NCBI GenBank assembly: GCA_004211235.1
Contig: SEEY01000037.1
Span: forward strand, 1-13,127
Direction: 5' to 3'
Length of the DNA: 13,127 nucleotides
DNA from: Rubrivivax sp.
Lineage (GTDB): Bacteria > Pseudomonadota > Gammaproteobacteria > Burkholderiales > Burkholderiaceae
Shown here: in pieces, positions 1 to 6,192 of the stretch
Layout: each line of letters starts with the position of its first letter
How positions within the stretch are numbered: position 1 is the first letter of the stretch
Notes under the pieces: generated by a model
Seen by the model: only the letters and a program-made list of their open reading frames with translations
Databases searched by the model: none
What the model was told of the DNA's origin: nothing
Made by a program: the position numbers and the translations under genes

Positions 1-350
1 CGCCGGTGCTGCGCGAGCGTGCGCTGCGCCAGGGCGCCCATGCCCTCGCGCCCAAGCCGCTGCTGCCGCACACGCTGCGACGCCTGCTCGACCTGGGCCG
101 ACCACTGCCGGCCACCGCGACAGCCGAGCCCCTGGACGACGGCGCGCCGGGCACCGACCCCGCCACGCTCATGAGCGAGCTCGACACCCTGCTTGGCGAC
201 GCCGACAGCCATGCACTGACGCTGTGGGAGCGGCATGGGTCCGCCTTCATCGACATGCTGCCGGCACCCCAGGCCAAGGCGCTGGCCGGCGCGATGCAGC
301 GCTTTGATTTCGACGAGGCGCAGGCCGCCTTGCGCGGGGAGAACAAGTGA
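1..350 (+). CDS. C-terminal fragment of a receiver-containing signalling protein, probably a hybrid histidine kinase (partial, 5' end outside window)
   Basis: The reading frame is open from the window edge (first full codon at base 3) to TGA at 348-350, about 116 residues. The first 35 residues resemble the end of a response-regulator receiver domain: a GA-HALAPKP stretch carries the conserved Lys-Pro of strand beta-5, then an amphipathic helix rich in Leu and Arg. A proline/alanine-rich linker follows, then a helical tail (LWERHG, FDFDEAQAAL) of the kind found after the last receiver of hybrid histidine kinases. The stop overlaps the GTG start of the next gene by 4 bases, so the two are translationally coupled. 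That fits a kinase and its output regulator in one operon. No kinase domain lies in the window, so a stand-alone regulator remains possible. Confidence 0.6.
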   Translation, partial: PVLRERALRQGAHALAPKPLLPHTLRRLLDLGRPLPATATAEPLDDGAPGTDPATLMSELDTLLGDADSHALTLWERHGSAFIDMLPAPQAKALAGAMQRFDFDEAQAALRGENK

Positions 351-1435
351 TCGCGGAGACCGTGCCCACCATCCTGGTCGTGGACGACACACCGGCCAAC
401 CTGACGCTGCTGGCCCAGGTGCTCAAGCCCGACTACCGCGTGCAACTGGCCGTCAGCGGCGCCAAGGCCCTGGAGATCTGCCGGCGCCAGCCGCCCGACC
501 TGATCGTGCTGGACGTGATGATGCCGGAGATGGACGGCTATGAAGTCTGCCGCCGTCTCAAGGCCGACCCGGCCACGCGGCGCGTGCCCGTCATCTTCCT
601 GACCGCGCTGACGCGCAGCGAGGACGAAGGCAGCGGCTTCGAGGCCGGCGGTGCCGACTTCATCCACAAGCCCTTCAACCCCGCCACGGTGCTGGCCCGC
701 GTGCGCACCCATCTGCAGCTCAAGCTGGCCGAAGACCACCTGCTGCAGCACAACGCCCAGCTCAGCGGCGAGCTGGAGGCGCGCCGCCGCGAGGTCGAGC
801 GGCTGCGCGACACCACGCTCTTCGTCATGGTCGGCCTGGCCGAGTTCCGCGACGCCGACACCGGCAACCACATCCAGCGCACACAGGAATACGTGCGCAC
901 GCTCGCCACCTGGCTGGCCGCCCAGCCCGACGGGCCCGCCGACCTGACCCCCTTCGCCATCGACGAGCTCGCCAAGGCCGCGCCGCTGCACGACATCGGC
1001 AAGGTCGCCATCCCCGACGGCATCCTGCTCAAGCCCGGCAAGCTGTCGGCCGACGAATGGCGCGTCATGAAGACCCATGCCGAGCATGGCGCGGACCTGC
1101 TGCAGCGTGCCGTCGACCGCCTCGGCGACGATGCCGGCCTGATGCTCACCTTCGGCAAGCAGATCGCCCGCCACCACCACGAGAAATGGGATGGCAGCGG
1201 CTACCCGGACGGCCTCGCCGGCGACGCCATCCCGCTGTCGGCGCGGTTGATGGCAGTCGCGGACGTCTACGACGCACTCATCAGCGAACGGCCCTACAAG
1301 GCGCCCTTGAGCCACGAGGAAGCGCTGGCCTTCATCCGCAATGGCCGCGGCAGCCATTTCGACCCGCGCATCGTCGAGGCACTGGAGGCCTGCCTGGATG
1401 AGGTCCGCGCCATCGCCTCCCGCTGGGCCGATTGA
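347..1435 (+). CDS. Two-component response regulator with HD-GYP cyclic-di-GMP phosphodiesterase domain
   Basis: The protein has 362 residues with a GTG start inside the upstream stop (GTGA); a GGGGAG run at 336-341 can serve as ribosome binding site. Residues 8-125 form a receiver domain: acidic pair D13-D14, phosphoacceptor D56 in VLDVMMPEMDG, T86 and K108. A helical linker (about 126-160) leads into an HD-GYP domain at about 160-350. Its metal-binding His-Asp is H215-D216 (LHDIGK), followed by H244 and H247, the HHE at 277-279 and GYP at 285-287. All hallmark residues are present, so hydrolysis of cyclic di-GMP is expected, controlled by phosphorylation of D56, probably by the partner kinase upstream. 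It is a cytoplasmic RpfG-type protein without a DNA-binding domain. The process it controls (motility, biofilm or other) cannot be read from the context. Confidence 0.93.
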   Translation: MIAETVPTILVVDDTPANLTLLAQVLKPDYRVQLAVSGAKALEICRRQPPDLIVLDVMMPEMDGYEVCRRLKADPATRRVPVIFLTALTRSEDEGSGFEAGGADFIHKPFNPATVLARVRTHLQLKLAEDHLLQHNAQLSGELEARRREVERLRDTTLFVMVGLAEFRDADTGNHIQRTQEYVRTLATWLAAQPDGPADLTPFAIDELAKAAPLHDIGKVAIPDGILLKPGKLSADEWRVMKTHAEHGADLLQRAVDRLGDDAGLMLTFGKQIARHHHEKWDGSGYPDGLAGDAIPLSARLMAVADVYDALISERPYKAPLSHEEALAFIRNGRGSHFDPRIVEALEACLDEVRAIASRWAD

Positions 1436-1444
1436 AGCCGCCGC

Positions 1445-1450
1445 GATAAT
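1445..1450 (+). promoter_or_regulatory. Possible -10 element (GATAAT) just before trhO
   Basis: GATAAT sits in the 25-base gap after the HD-GYP gene and ends 10 bases before ATG 1461. If real, transcription would start within a few bases of the start codon, giving a nearly leaderless message. No convincing -35 hexamer is seen at the right distance (the region reads GCTGGG). Confidence 0.25.
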
Positions 1451-1460
1451 CCGGGGCCTC

Positions 1461-2198
1461 ATGCAGACCGGCCCCATCCTCAACATCTCCTGCTACCTCT
1501 TCGTCTCGCTGCCTGACACAGCGGCGCTGCGCGACCGGCTCGACGCGCGGGCCGATGCACTCGGCCTCAAGGGCACGGTGCTGATCGCCGAGGAGGGCAT
1601 CAATCTCTTTCTCGCCGGCCCCGCCGACGCGGTGAATGCCTGGGTGGGCGAGCTTCGCGCGGACAGCCGCTTCGCCGCGCTCAGCCCGAAGGAAAGCTGG
1701 AGCGAGGTGCAGCCCTTCCAGCGGCTCAAGGTCAAGGTCAAGCCGGAGATCATCCGCATGAACCGGCCCACCGTGCGGCCCGACCAGGCGCCGCGCGCGC
1801 CCGCGCTGGCCCCGGCCACGCTCGCGCGCTGGCTGGACCAGGGCCATGACGACGACGGGCGCCCGGTCGTCATGCTGGACACGCGCAACGGCTTCGAGGT
1901 CGACCAGGGCGCCTTCGACGGCGCCATCGACTGGCGGCTCGACAAGTTCAGCGATTTCCCAGACGCGCTCGCCGCCCACAAGGACGAGCTGGCCGGCAAG
2001 ACGGTGGTGAGCTACTGCACCGGCGGCATCCGCTGCGAAAAGGCGGCCATGGTGCTGGCCGACCAGGGCATCCCGGCCTGGCAGCTCGACGGCGGCATCC
2101 TCAGGTATTTCGAGGACACCGGCGGCAGGCACTACCACGGCAACTGCTTCGTCTTCGACGACCGCCGGGGCGTCAATGCCGACCTCACGCCAACGTGA
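1461..2198 (+). CDS. trhO: Rhodanese-domain protein of the TrhO/YceA family (oxygen-dependent tRNA uridine-34 hydroxylase), short form
   Basis: The product has 245 residues. ATG 1461 is chosen because family similarity begins right there (ILNISCYLFV); upstream in-frame codons lie inside the preceding gene. The N-terminal part (about 1-95) is the small alpha/beta domain typical of UPF0176 proteins, with LKGTVLIAEEGINLFLAG. The rhodanese domain (about 110-220) ends in the active-site loop CTGGIRCEKA, with catalytic C186 and a second cysteine C192. The family makes 5-hydroxyuridine at position 34 of certain tRNAs. The protein stops soon after the rhodanese domain (GNCFVFDDR) and lacks the roughly 100-residue C-terminal extension of the 350-residue E. 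coli protein. The TGA overlaps the GTG of the next gene by 4 bases. The family call is firm; exact activity is taken from the family. Confidence 0.88.
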   Translation: MQTGPILNISCYLFVSLPDTAALRDRLDARADALGLKGTVLIAEEGINLFLAGPADAVNAWVGELRADSRFAALSPKESWSEVQPFQRLKVKVKPEIIRMNRPTVRPDQAPRAPALAPATLARWLDQGHDDDGRPVVMLDTRNGFEVDQGAFDGAIDWRLDKFSDFPDALAAHKDELAGKTVVSYCTGGIRCEKAAMVLADQGIPAWQLDGGILRYFEDTGGRHYHGNCFVFDDRRGVNADLTPT

Positions 2199-3151
2199 AC
2201 GCAAGATTCAGCGACCTGGCACTGAAGGCCCTCGGCATCGTCCTGATGCTGGCGGCGTTGGGCTTCGCCGTCAGCAAGGCGCCCGACCGCTCGCTGGAAA
2301 GCCTCGTGCCACGCTGGGCGCCGCCGCCGTCGGACTTCGTCGAGCTGGACGGCCTGCTGGTGCACTTCCGCGACCAGGGCCCGACGAGCGACCCGCTGCC
2401 CCTCGTCCTGATCCACGGCACCGGCGCGAGCCTGCACACCTGGGAAGCCTGGGCGACCGAGCTGGCGCCAACGCGCCGCGTCATCAGCTTCGACCTGCCC
2501 GGCTTTGGCCTGACGGGCCCCAATGCCGAGGGCGACTACCGCGATGCGCGCTATGTCGCCTTCGTGCGGCAGCTGCTCACGCGGCTGGGCGTCGGCCGCG
2601 CGATCGTCGCCGGCAACTCGCTGGGCGGTGAGATCGCCTGGCAGCTCGCGCTGGCCGACCCGGCCCGCGTGGCCGGCCTCGTGCTGATCGACGCCGCGGG
2701 CCATGCCTTCGAGCCCGAGTCCCTGCCGCTGGGCTTTCGCGTCGCGCGCACGCCGGTGCTGCGTGAGTTCATGCGCTGGGTGCTGCCGCGCCGCGCCATC
2801 GAGGCGAGCGTGGTCGACGTCTACGGCGATCCGACGCGCGTCACCTCCGCGCTGGTGGACCGCTACTACGAGCTGACGCTGCGGGAAGGCAACCGCGTCG
2901 CGCTGATGCAGCGCATGGACCAGCTCGCACCCGGCCCGGTCGAGCGCCTGCCCGAGATCAAGGTGCCCACCCTGATCCTGTGGGGCGGCAAGGACCGCCT
3001 GATCCCACCGCGCTGGGGCGAGGCCTTCAGGCAGGCGATTCCCGGCAGCCGGCTGGTGGTGTTTCCCAACCTCGGCCATGTGCCTCAGGAAGAGAACCCG
3101 GCTGCTACCCTTGCGGCCTTGCGCGACTGGCTACCTGCCGTTGCCCACTGA
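2195..3151 (+). CDS. Membrane-anchored alpha/beta-fold hydrolase
   Basis: The protein has 318 residues, with a GTG start overlapping the previous stop (GTGA). Residues 8-27 are hydrophobic after a short basic start and read as a signal anchor or signal peptide, so the enzyme probably faces the periplasm. The hydrolase fold starts near residue 47. The oxyanion-hole motif HGTG lies at 74-77, the nucleophile elbow GNSLGG puts the serine at S142, and the acid and base are D267 (GGKDRLIP) and H295 (NLGHVPQEENP). The catalytic triad is therefore complete. Residues 146-245 include the variable lid. Closest by style are small ester, lipid or meta-cleavage-product hydrolases; the substrate cannot be assigned. 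Coupling to trhO suggests co-expression, not a shared pathway. The stop lies only 25 bases before the transporter operon, so read-through into it is possible. Confidence 0.9.
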   Translation: MNARFSDLALKALGIVLMLAALGFAVSKAPDRSLESLVPRWAPPPSDFVELDGLLVHFRDQGPTSDPLPLVLIHGTGASLHTWEAWATELAPTRRVISFDLPGFGLTGPNAEGDYRDARYVAFVRQLLTRLGVGRAIVAGNSLGGEIAWQLALADPARVAGLVLIDAAGHAFEPESLPLGFRVARTPVLREFMRWVLPRRAIEASVVDVYGDPTRVTSALVDRYYELTLREGNRVALMQRMDQLAPGPVERLPEIKVPTLILWGGKDRLIPPRWGEAFRQAIPGSRLVVFPNLGHVPQEENPAATLAALRDWLPAVAH

Positions 3152-3165
3152 AATACGTCCAACCC

Positions 3166-3171
3166 AAAAGG
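3166..3171 (+). promoter_or_regulatory. Shine-Dalgarno site of the first binding protein gene
   Basis: AAAAGG lies 5 bases before ATG 3177. It is the clearest ribosome binding site of the transporter cluster. It fixes the start at 3177 rather than upstream in-frame codons, and that start gives a standard signal peptide. No convincing -35/-10 pair or Arg-box-like operator was seen in the 25-base gap or just before it. Confidence 0.6.
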
Positions 3172-3176
3172 TCGAC

Positions 3177-3959
3177 ATGAAGAAATTCGCCCTCCTCACC
3201 CTTGCTCTCGCACTTGCCGCCTCCGTGGCCCAGGCCCAGCCACCCGAGTGGAAGAAGCTGCGTATCGGCGTCGAAGGCGCCTATCCGCCGTTTTCCGAGA
3301 TCGGCCCCGACGGCAAGTTGAAGGGCTTCGAGATAGAGCTCGTGCAGGCCTACTGCGCCGAGATGAAGGCCCAGTGCACGCTGGTGCAGCAGGAGTTCGA
3401 CGGCCTGATCCCGGCACTGCAGTCGCGCAAGGTCGACGCGATCTTCGCCAGCGTCGCCATCACGGAAGAGCGCCAGAAGGTCGTTGCTTTCTCAAAGCCC
3501 TACTACAACACCCCGGCCCGGCTCGTCGCCAAGGCTGGCGTGAAGCTGGACCCGACGGCCTCCGGCCTCAAGGGCAGGAAGATCGGCGTGCAGCGCGGCA
3601 CCACGCACGAGGCCTACGCCACCAAGACCTTCACGCAGAGCGAGATCGTCCGCTACGGCAGCCAGGACCAGGTCTTCCTCGACCTGAAGAGCGGCCGCAT
3701 CGACGCGACGCTGATGGACACGCCCGCCGCCGACTTCGGCTTCCTGAAGAAGCCCGAAGGCAAGGGCTTCGCCTTCGTCGGCCCGGCCATCGAAGACAAG
3801 ATCTTCGGCGTCGGCACCGGCGTGGGCATGCGCAAGGCCGACGAAGCGACGCTGGGCAAGAAGTTCAACGCCGCCATCGATGCGCTGCAGGCCAACGGCA
3901 CGTTCAAGAAGCTGGCCGACAAATACTTCGACTACGACATCGCGCCCACCAAGAAGTGA
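3177..3959 (+). CDS. aotJ: Periplasmic basic amino acid-binding protein of an ABC importer (LAO/HisJ/AotJ type)
   Basis: The product has 260 residues. The signal peptide is MKKFALLTLALALAASVAQA with likely cleavage after A20. The mature part is a family-3 solute-binding protein of normal length, with LRIGVEGAYPPFSE, GFEIELV, FDGLIPALQSRKVDAI and SVAITEERQKVVAFSKPYY. Compared from memory with the Salmonella lysine/arginine/ornithine-binding protein, the pocket residues are largely kept: E33 in place of the acidic Asp-11 that contacts the ligand side chain, Y36 for Tyr-14, the Arg of EERQK, Thr-Thr after the RG loop, and the Asp in TLMDTPAA. This supports a positively charged ligand such as arginine, ornithine, lysine or histidine. 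It is the first gene of the importer cluster and its stop overlaps the next start. The aotJ symbol rests on operon order and is not proof of specificity. Confidence 0.88.
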   Translation: MKKFALLTLALALAASVAQAQPPEWKKLRIGVEGAYPPFSEIGPDGKLKGFEIELVQAYCAEMKAQCTLVQQEFDGLIPALQSRKVDAIFASVAITEERQKVVAFSKPYYNTPARLVAKAGVKLDPTASGLKGRKIGVQRGTTHEAYATKTFTQSEIVRYGSQDQVFLDLKSGRIDATLMDTPAADFGFLKKPEGKGFAFVGPAIEDKIFGVGTGVGMRKADEATLGKKFNAAIDALQANGTFKKLADKYFDYDIAPTKK

Positions 3960-4738
3960 TGCGACGCCGCACCGCACTCGCCTGCACGTTTGCGCTCGCC
4001 GGCTCGGCGTGGGGCCAGGTCTCGCCGGTGCGGCTGCGCGTCGGCTTTGCGGTCGGCTACGCGCCCTTCAGCGAGGTGGGGAGCGACGGCCAGCTCAAAG
4101 GCTTCGAGATCGATCTGGCCAAGGCCCTGTGCACCCGCCTGGCGCTGCAGTGCGTGCCCGTCATCCTGGACTTCGACAGCCTGATCCCGGCGCTGCGTGC
4201 ACGCAAGATCGATGCGCTGATGGCCTCGATGTCCATCACGCCGGAGCGCGAGCAGGCCATCGCCTTCTCGGCGCCCTACTACTTCTCACCGGTGCGCATG
4301 GTGGTGCGCGACGGCGCGGGGCTGGACATCAGCGCTGCCGGCCTCAAAGCCAGGCGCATCGGCGTGGAGCGCGGCACCGTGCATGAGCGTTTCCTGGCCG
4401 AGCAGTTCCAGGGCAGCCAGGTCATGCGCTATGCGACGCAGGACCAGGCCTTCCTCGATCTCAAGGCCGGCCGCCTGGACGCGACGCTGGTGGACGCCGT
4501 CATCGCGCAGTTCGGCTTCCTGAACCAGAGCGACGGCCGTGGCTTCGGCTTTGCCGGGCCTGACTTCGGCCGCGACGCGCGCTACTACGGCAAAGGCATT
4601 GGCGTGGGCCTGCGCAAGGCCGACGCGCCGACTCTCGGCCGGCGCATCGACGAAGCGCTGACCGCCCTGCGCAGCAGCGGTGCCCTGAAGGCGCTGAACG
4701 ACCGCTATTTCAGTTTCGACCTCGTCACGCCCCGCTGA
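3959..4738 (+). CDS. Second periplasmic amino acid-binding protein, divergent tandem paralogue of the gene before it
   Basis: The protein has 259 residues. ATG 3959 shares one base with the previous TGA (TGATG); a GTG at 3956 is an alternative. The signal peptide is short and Arg-rich (MRRRTALACTFALAGSAWG, cleavage before Q20). The rest aligns end to end with its neighbour without large gaps, about half identical by eye (GFEIDLAKAL, SLIPALRARKIDAL, SITPERE, IGVERGT, TQDQAFLDLKAGR, YYGKGIGVGLRKAD). The core ligand-clamping Arg and Asp are kept. However, the acidic side-chain contact is lost: A31 stands where the neighbour has E33. The Thr-Thr of the second lobe has become Thr-Val. This suggests a different or broader ligand fed to the same permease. 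C9 is too early to be a lipobox cysteine, so a soluble periplasmic protein is expected. Confidence 0.85.
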   Translation: MRRRTALACTFALAGSAWGQVSPVRLRVGFAVGYAPFSEVGSDGQLKGFEIDLAKALCTRLALQCVPVILDFDSLIPALRARKIDALMASMSITPEREQAIAFSAPYYFSPVRMVVRDGAGLDISAAGLKARRIGVERGTVHERFLAEQFQGSQVMRYATQDQAFLDLKAGRLDATLVDAVIAQFGFLNQSDGRGFGFAGPDFGRDARYYGKGIGVGLRKADAPTLGRRIDEALTALRSSGALKALNDRYFSFDLVTPR

Positions 4739-4740
4739 CC

Positions 4741-5433
4741 ATGCTGCTGCACGGCTTCCTCCCCAGCCTGATCGAAGGCGCCAGCGTCACGCTGGCCGTG
4801 GCACTGTCCTCCCTGTGTGTCGCCGTGCTGCTCGGGCTGGCCGGCGCGCTGGCCAAGCTGTCGAAGTCGCGCATCGCTCGCGGCCTTGCCGGCACCTACA
4901 CGACGCTGATCCGCGGTGTGCCCGACCTGCTGCTGATGCTGCTTGTCTTCTATGGCGGCCAGGTGGCCATCAACACGCTGGCGCCGATGCTGGGCCACGA
5001 GGACTACATCGACATCGACCCCTTCATCGCCGGCGTGCTGACCATCGGCTTCATCTTCGGCGCCTACCTGACCGAGGCCTTCCGCGGCGCCTTCCTGGCC
5101 GTGCCGCCGGGGCAGCGTGAGGCCGGCCTGGCCTTCGGCATGAGCCCGCGCCTGGTGCTCTGGCGCATCACGCTGCCGCAGATGCTGCGCCACGCGTTGC
5201 CGGGGCTGTCCAACAACTGGCTGGTGCTCGTGAAGGCCACGGCCATCGTGTCGGTGATCGGCCTGTCCGACCTGATGACGCGCGGCCAGCAGGCGGCCGG
5301 CAACACCCGCGAGCCTTTCAGCTTCTACCTTGCCGTGGCGTTGATCTACCTCGTCTTCACGACCGTGTCGGAACTCGCCTTCGCCTGGGCGAACAAGCGC
5401 CTGGCCATCGGCGTGCGGGAGGGCAGTCTGTGA
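4741..5433 (+). CDS. aotQ: ABC importer permease, polar amino acid type (HisQ/AotQ)
   Basis: The protein has 230 residues and starts 2 bases after the previous stop with no visible Shine-Dalgarno sequence, so reinitiation is likely. Five hydrophobic segments are visible, at about residues 10-38, 55-78, 95-118, 158-180 and 195-220. The cytoplasmic EAA loop, which docks on the ATPase, starts at E112 and contains PPGQREAGLAFGMS (about 122-136). RGVPDLLLMLLVFYGG is the typical second segment of the HisMQ family. It forms the channel with the second permease gene downstream. The order in the cluster equals that of aotQ in the Pseudomonas arginine/ornithine operon. A hairpin begins at the last bases of this gene, including the stop codon. 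Confidence 0.9.
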   Translation: MLLHGFLPSLIEGASVTLAVALSSLCVAVLLGLAGALAKLSKSRIARGLAGTYTTLIRGVPDLLLMLLVFYGGQVAINTLAPMLGHEDYIDIDPFIAGVLTIGFIFGAYLTEAFRGAFLAVPPGQREAGLAFGMSPRLVLWRITLPQMLRHALPGLSNNWLVLVKATAIVSVIGLSDLMTRGQQAAGNTREPFSFYLAVALIYLVFTTVSELAFAWANKRLAIGVREGSL

Positions 5434-5461
5434 GCCGCGCACGGCCGTCCGAAGCGGCTCA
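5431..5461 (+). repeat. Inverted repeat (hairpin) spanning the aotQ stop codon in the aotQ-aotM gap
   Basis: TGAGCCGC (5431-5438) and GCGGCTCA (5454-5461) are exact reverse complements, an 8-bp stem with a 15-base loop that itself contains CGGCCG. The stop codon TGA lies in the left arm. No T-run follows, so it is not a standard intrinsic terminator. A second small stem (CCGC/GCGG) follows at about 5463-5474. The remainder of the 70-base gap shows only a GGGG run (5494-5497), 6 bases before the aotM start. Confidence 0.5.
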
Positions 5462-5503
5462 GCCGCCGCCTGGCGGGGCAGCGGGAAGCGCGCGGGGTGC
5501 ACC

Positions 5504-6190
5504 ATGAACTTCGACGCCATCGTCGAGAACCTGCCGATGTATCTGGACGGCCTGGGCGTGACGCTGAAGCTGCTGGTGCTGTCGCTCGTCTGCGGCCTGC
5601 TGCTGGCCGTGCCGCTGGCCGTGGTGCGCACCGTGTCGCGCGGCCTCGCGTCGCGCGTGGTCTGGGCCTACACCTACGTCTTCCGCGGCACGCCGATGCT
5701 GGTGCAGCTCTTCCTCTGCTACTACGGCCTGGCGCAATTCGACGCGGTGCGCGAGAGCGTCGCCTGGCCCTGGCTGTCGTCGGCCACTTTCTGCGCCTGG
5801 CTGACCTTCACGCTGAACACGGCGGCCTACACGACCGAGATCATTGCCGGCAGCATCCGCGCGCTGCCGGCCGGCGAGATCGAGGCCGCCAAGGCGCTGG
5901 GCATGGGACGCGGCCTGATGCTGCGCCGCATCGTGCTCCCCGCCGCGCTGCGCCGCGCGCTGCCGGCCTACGGCAACGAGGCCATCTTCATGCTGCACGG
6001 CACGGCGCTGGCCAGCGTCGTCACGCTGCTGGACCTGACCGGCGCCGCACGCGCCGTGAACGCCAAGTACTACCTGCCCTTCGAAGCCTTCATCACCGCC
6101 GGCGCCTGCTACTTCGTGCTGACGCTCAGCCTGGTCGGGCTGTTCCGCTGGGCCGAGAACCGCTGGCTGAAACCCATGATGAGCCGCTGA
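5504..6190 (+). CDS. aotM: ABC importer permease, polar amino acid type (HisM/AotM)
   Basis: The product has 228 residues, with ATG 5504 preceded by GGGG at a spacing of 6. It is the second HisMQ-family permease, alignable with the previous one: first membrane segment with GLGVTLKLLVLSLVCGLLLA, then YVFRGTPMLVQLFLCYYG. Its EAA loop begins at E112, the same residue number as in the other permease, with ALPAGEIEAAKALGMGRG and IVLPAALRRALP. Four to five membrane segments are visible, the last at about 195-220. With AotQ it makes the inner-membrane heterodimer through which the amino acid passes. The stop is 2 bases before the next gene. No frameshift or missing motif is seen. Confidence 0.9.
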   Translation: MNFDAIVENLPMYLDGLGVTLKLLVLSLVCGLLLAVPLAVVRTVSRGLASRVVWAYTYVFRGTPMLVQLFLCYYGLAQFDAVRESVAWPWLSSATFCAWLTFTLNTAAYTTEIIAGSIRALPAGEIEAAKALGMGRGLMLRRIVLPAALRRALPAYGNEAIFMLHGTALASVVTLLDLTGAARAVNAKYYLPFEAFITAGACYFVLTLSLVGLFRWAENRWLKPMMSR

Positions 6191-6192
6191 AC

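Noticed and set aside
1332..2204. Minus-strand open frame opposite trhO (290 codons)
   Set aside because: It is mirrored by a firm TrhO-family gene on the other strand and has no recognisable domain.
3152..3176. ArgR-type operator or promoter before the importer
   Set aside because: I looked for TGTCGC-like halves and for -35/-10 pairs in the gap and the preceding 60 bases and saw none that was convincing.
3248..3958. Extension of the second binding protein upstream through the first
   Set aside because: The added part is shadow sequence of the first binding protein, and the signal peptide begins at ATG 3959.
3985..4020. Lipobox (LAC) in the second binding protein
   Set aside because: C9 comes after only a few hydrophobic residues, too early for lipoprotein processing. 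A normal signal peptide with cleavage before Q20 fits better.
4705..5631. Long minus-strand open frame opposite aotQ (308 codons)
   Set aside because: It is His/Gln/Arg-rich low-complexity sequence with no known motif, and it lies opposite a well supported permease. Such frames are common in G+C-rich DNA.
5497..6192. Apparent long N-terminal extension of AotO reading through aotM
   Set aside because: In this frame the upstream part is Arg/Ala/Pro-rich shadow sequence. AotO similarity begins after ATG 6193, and aotM is clearly coded in another frame.
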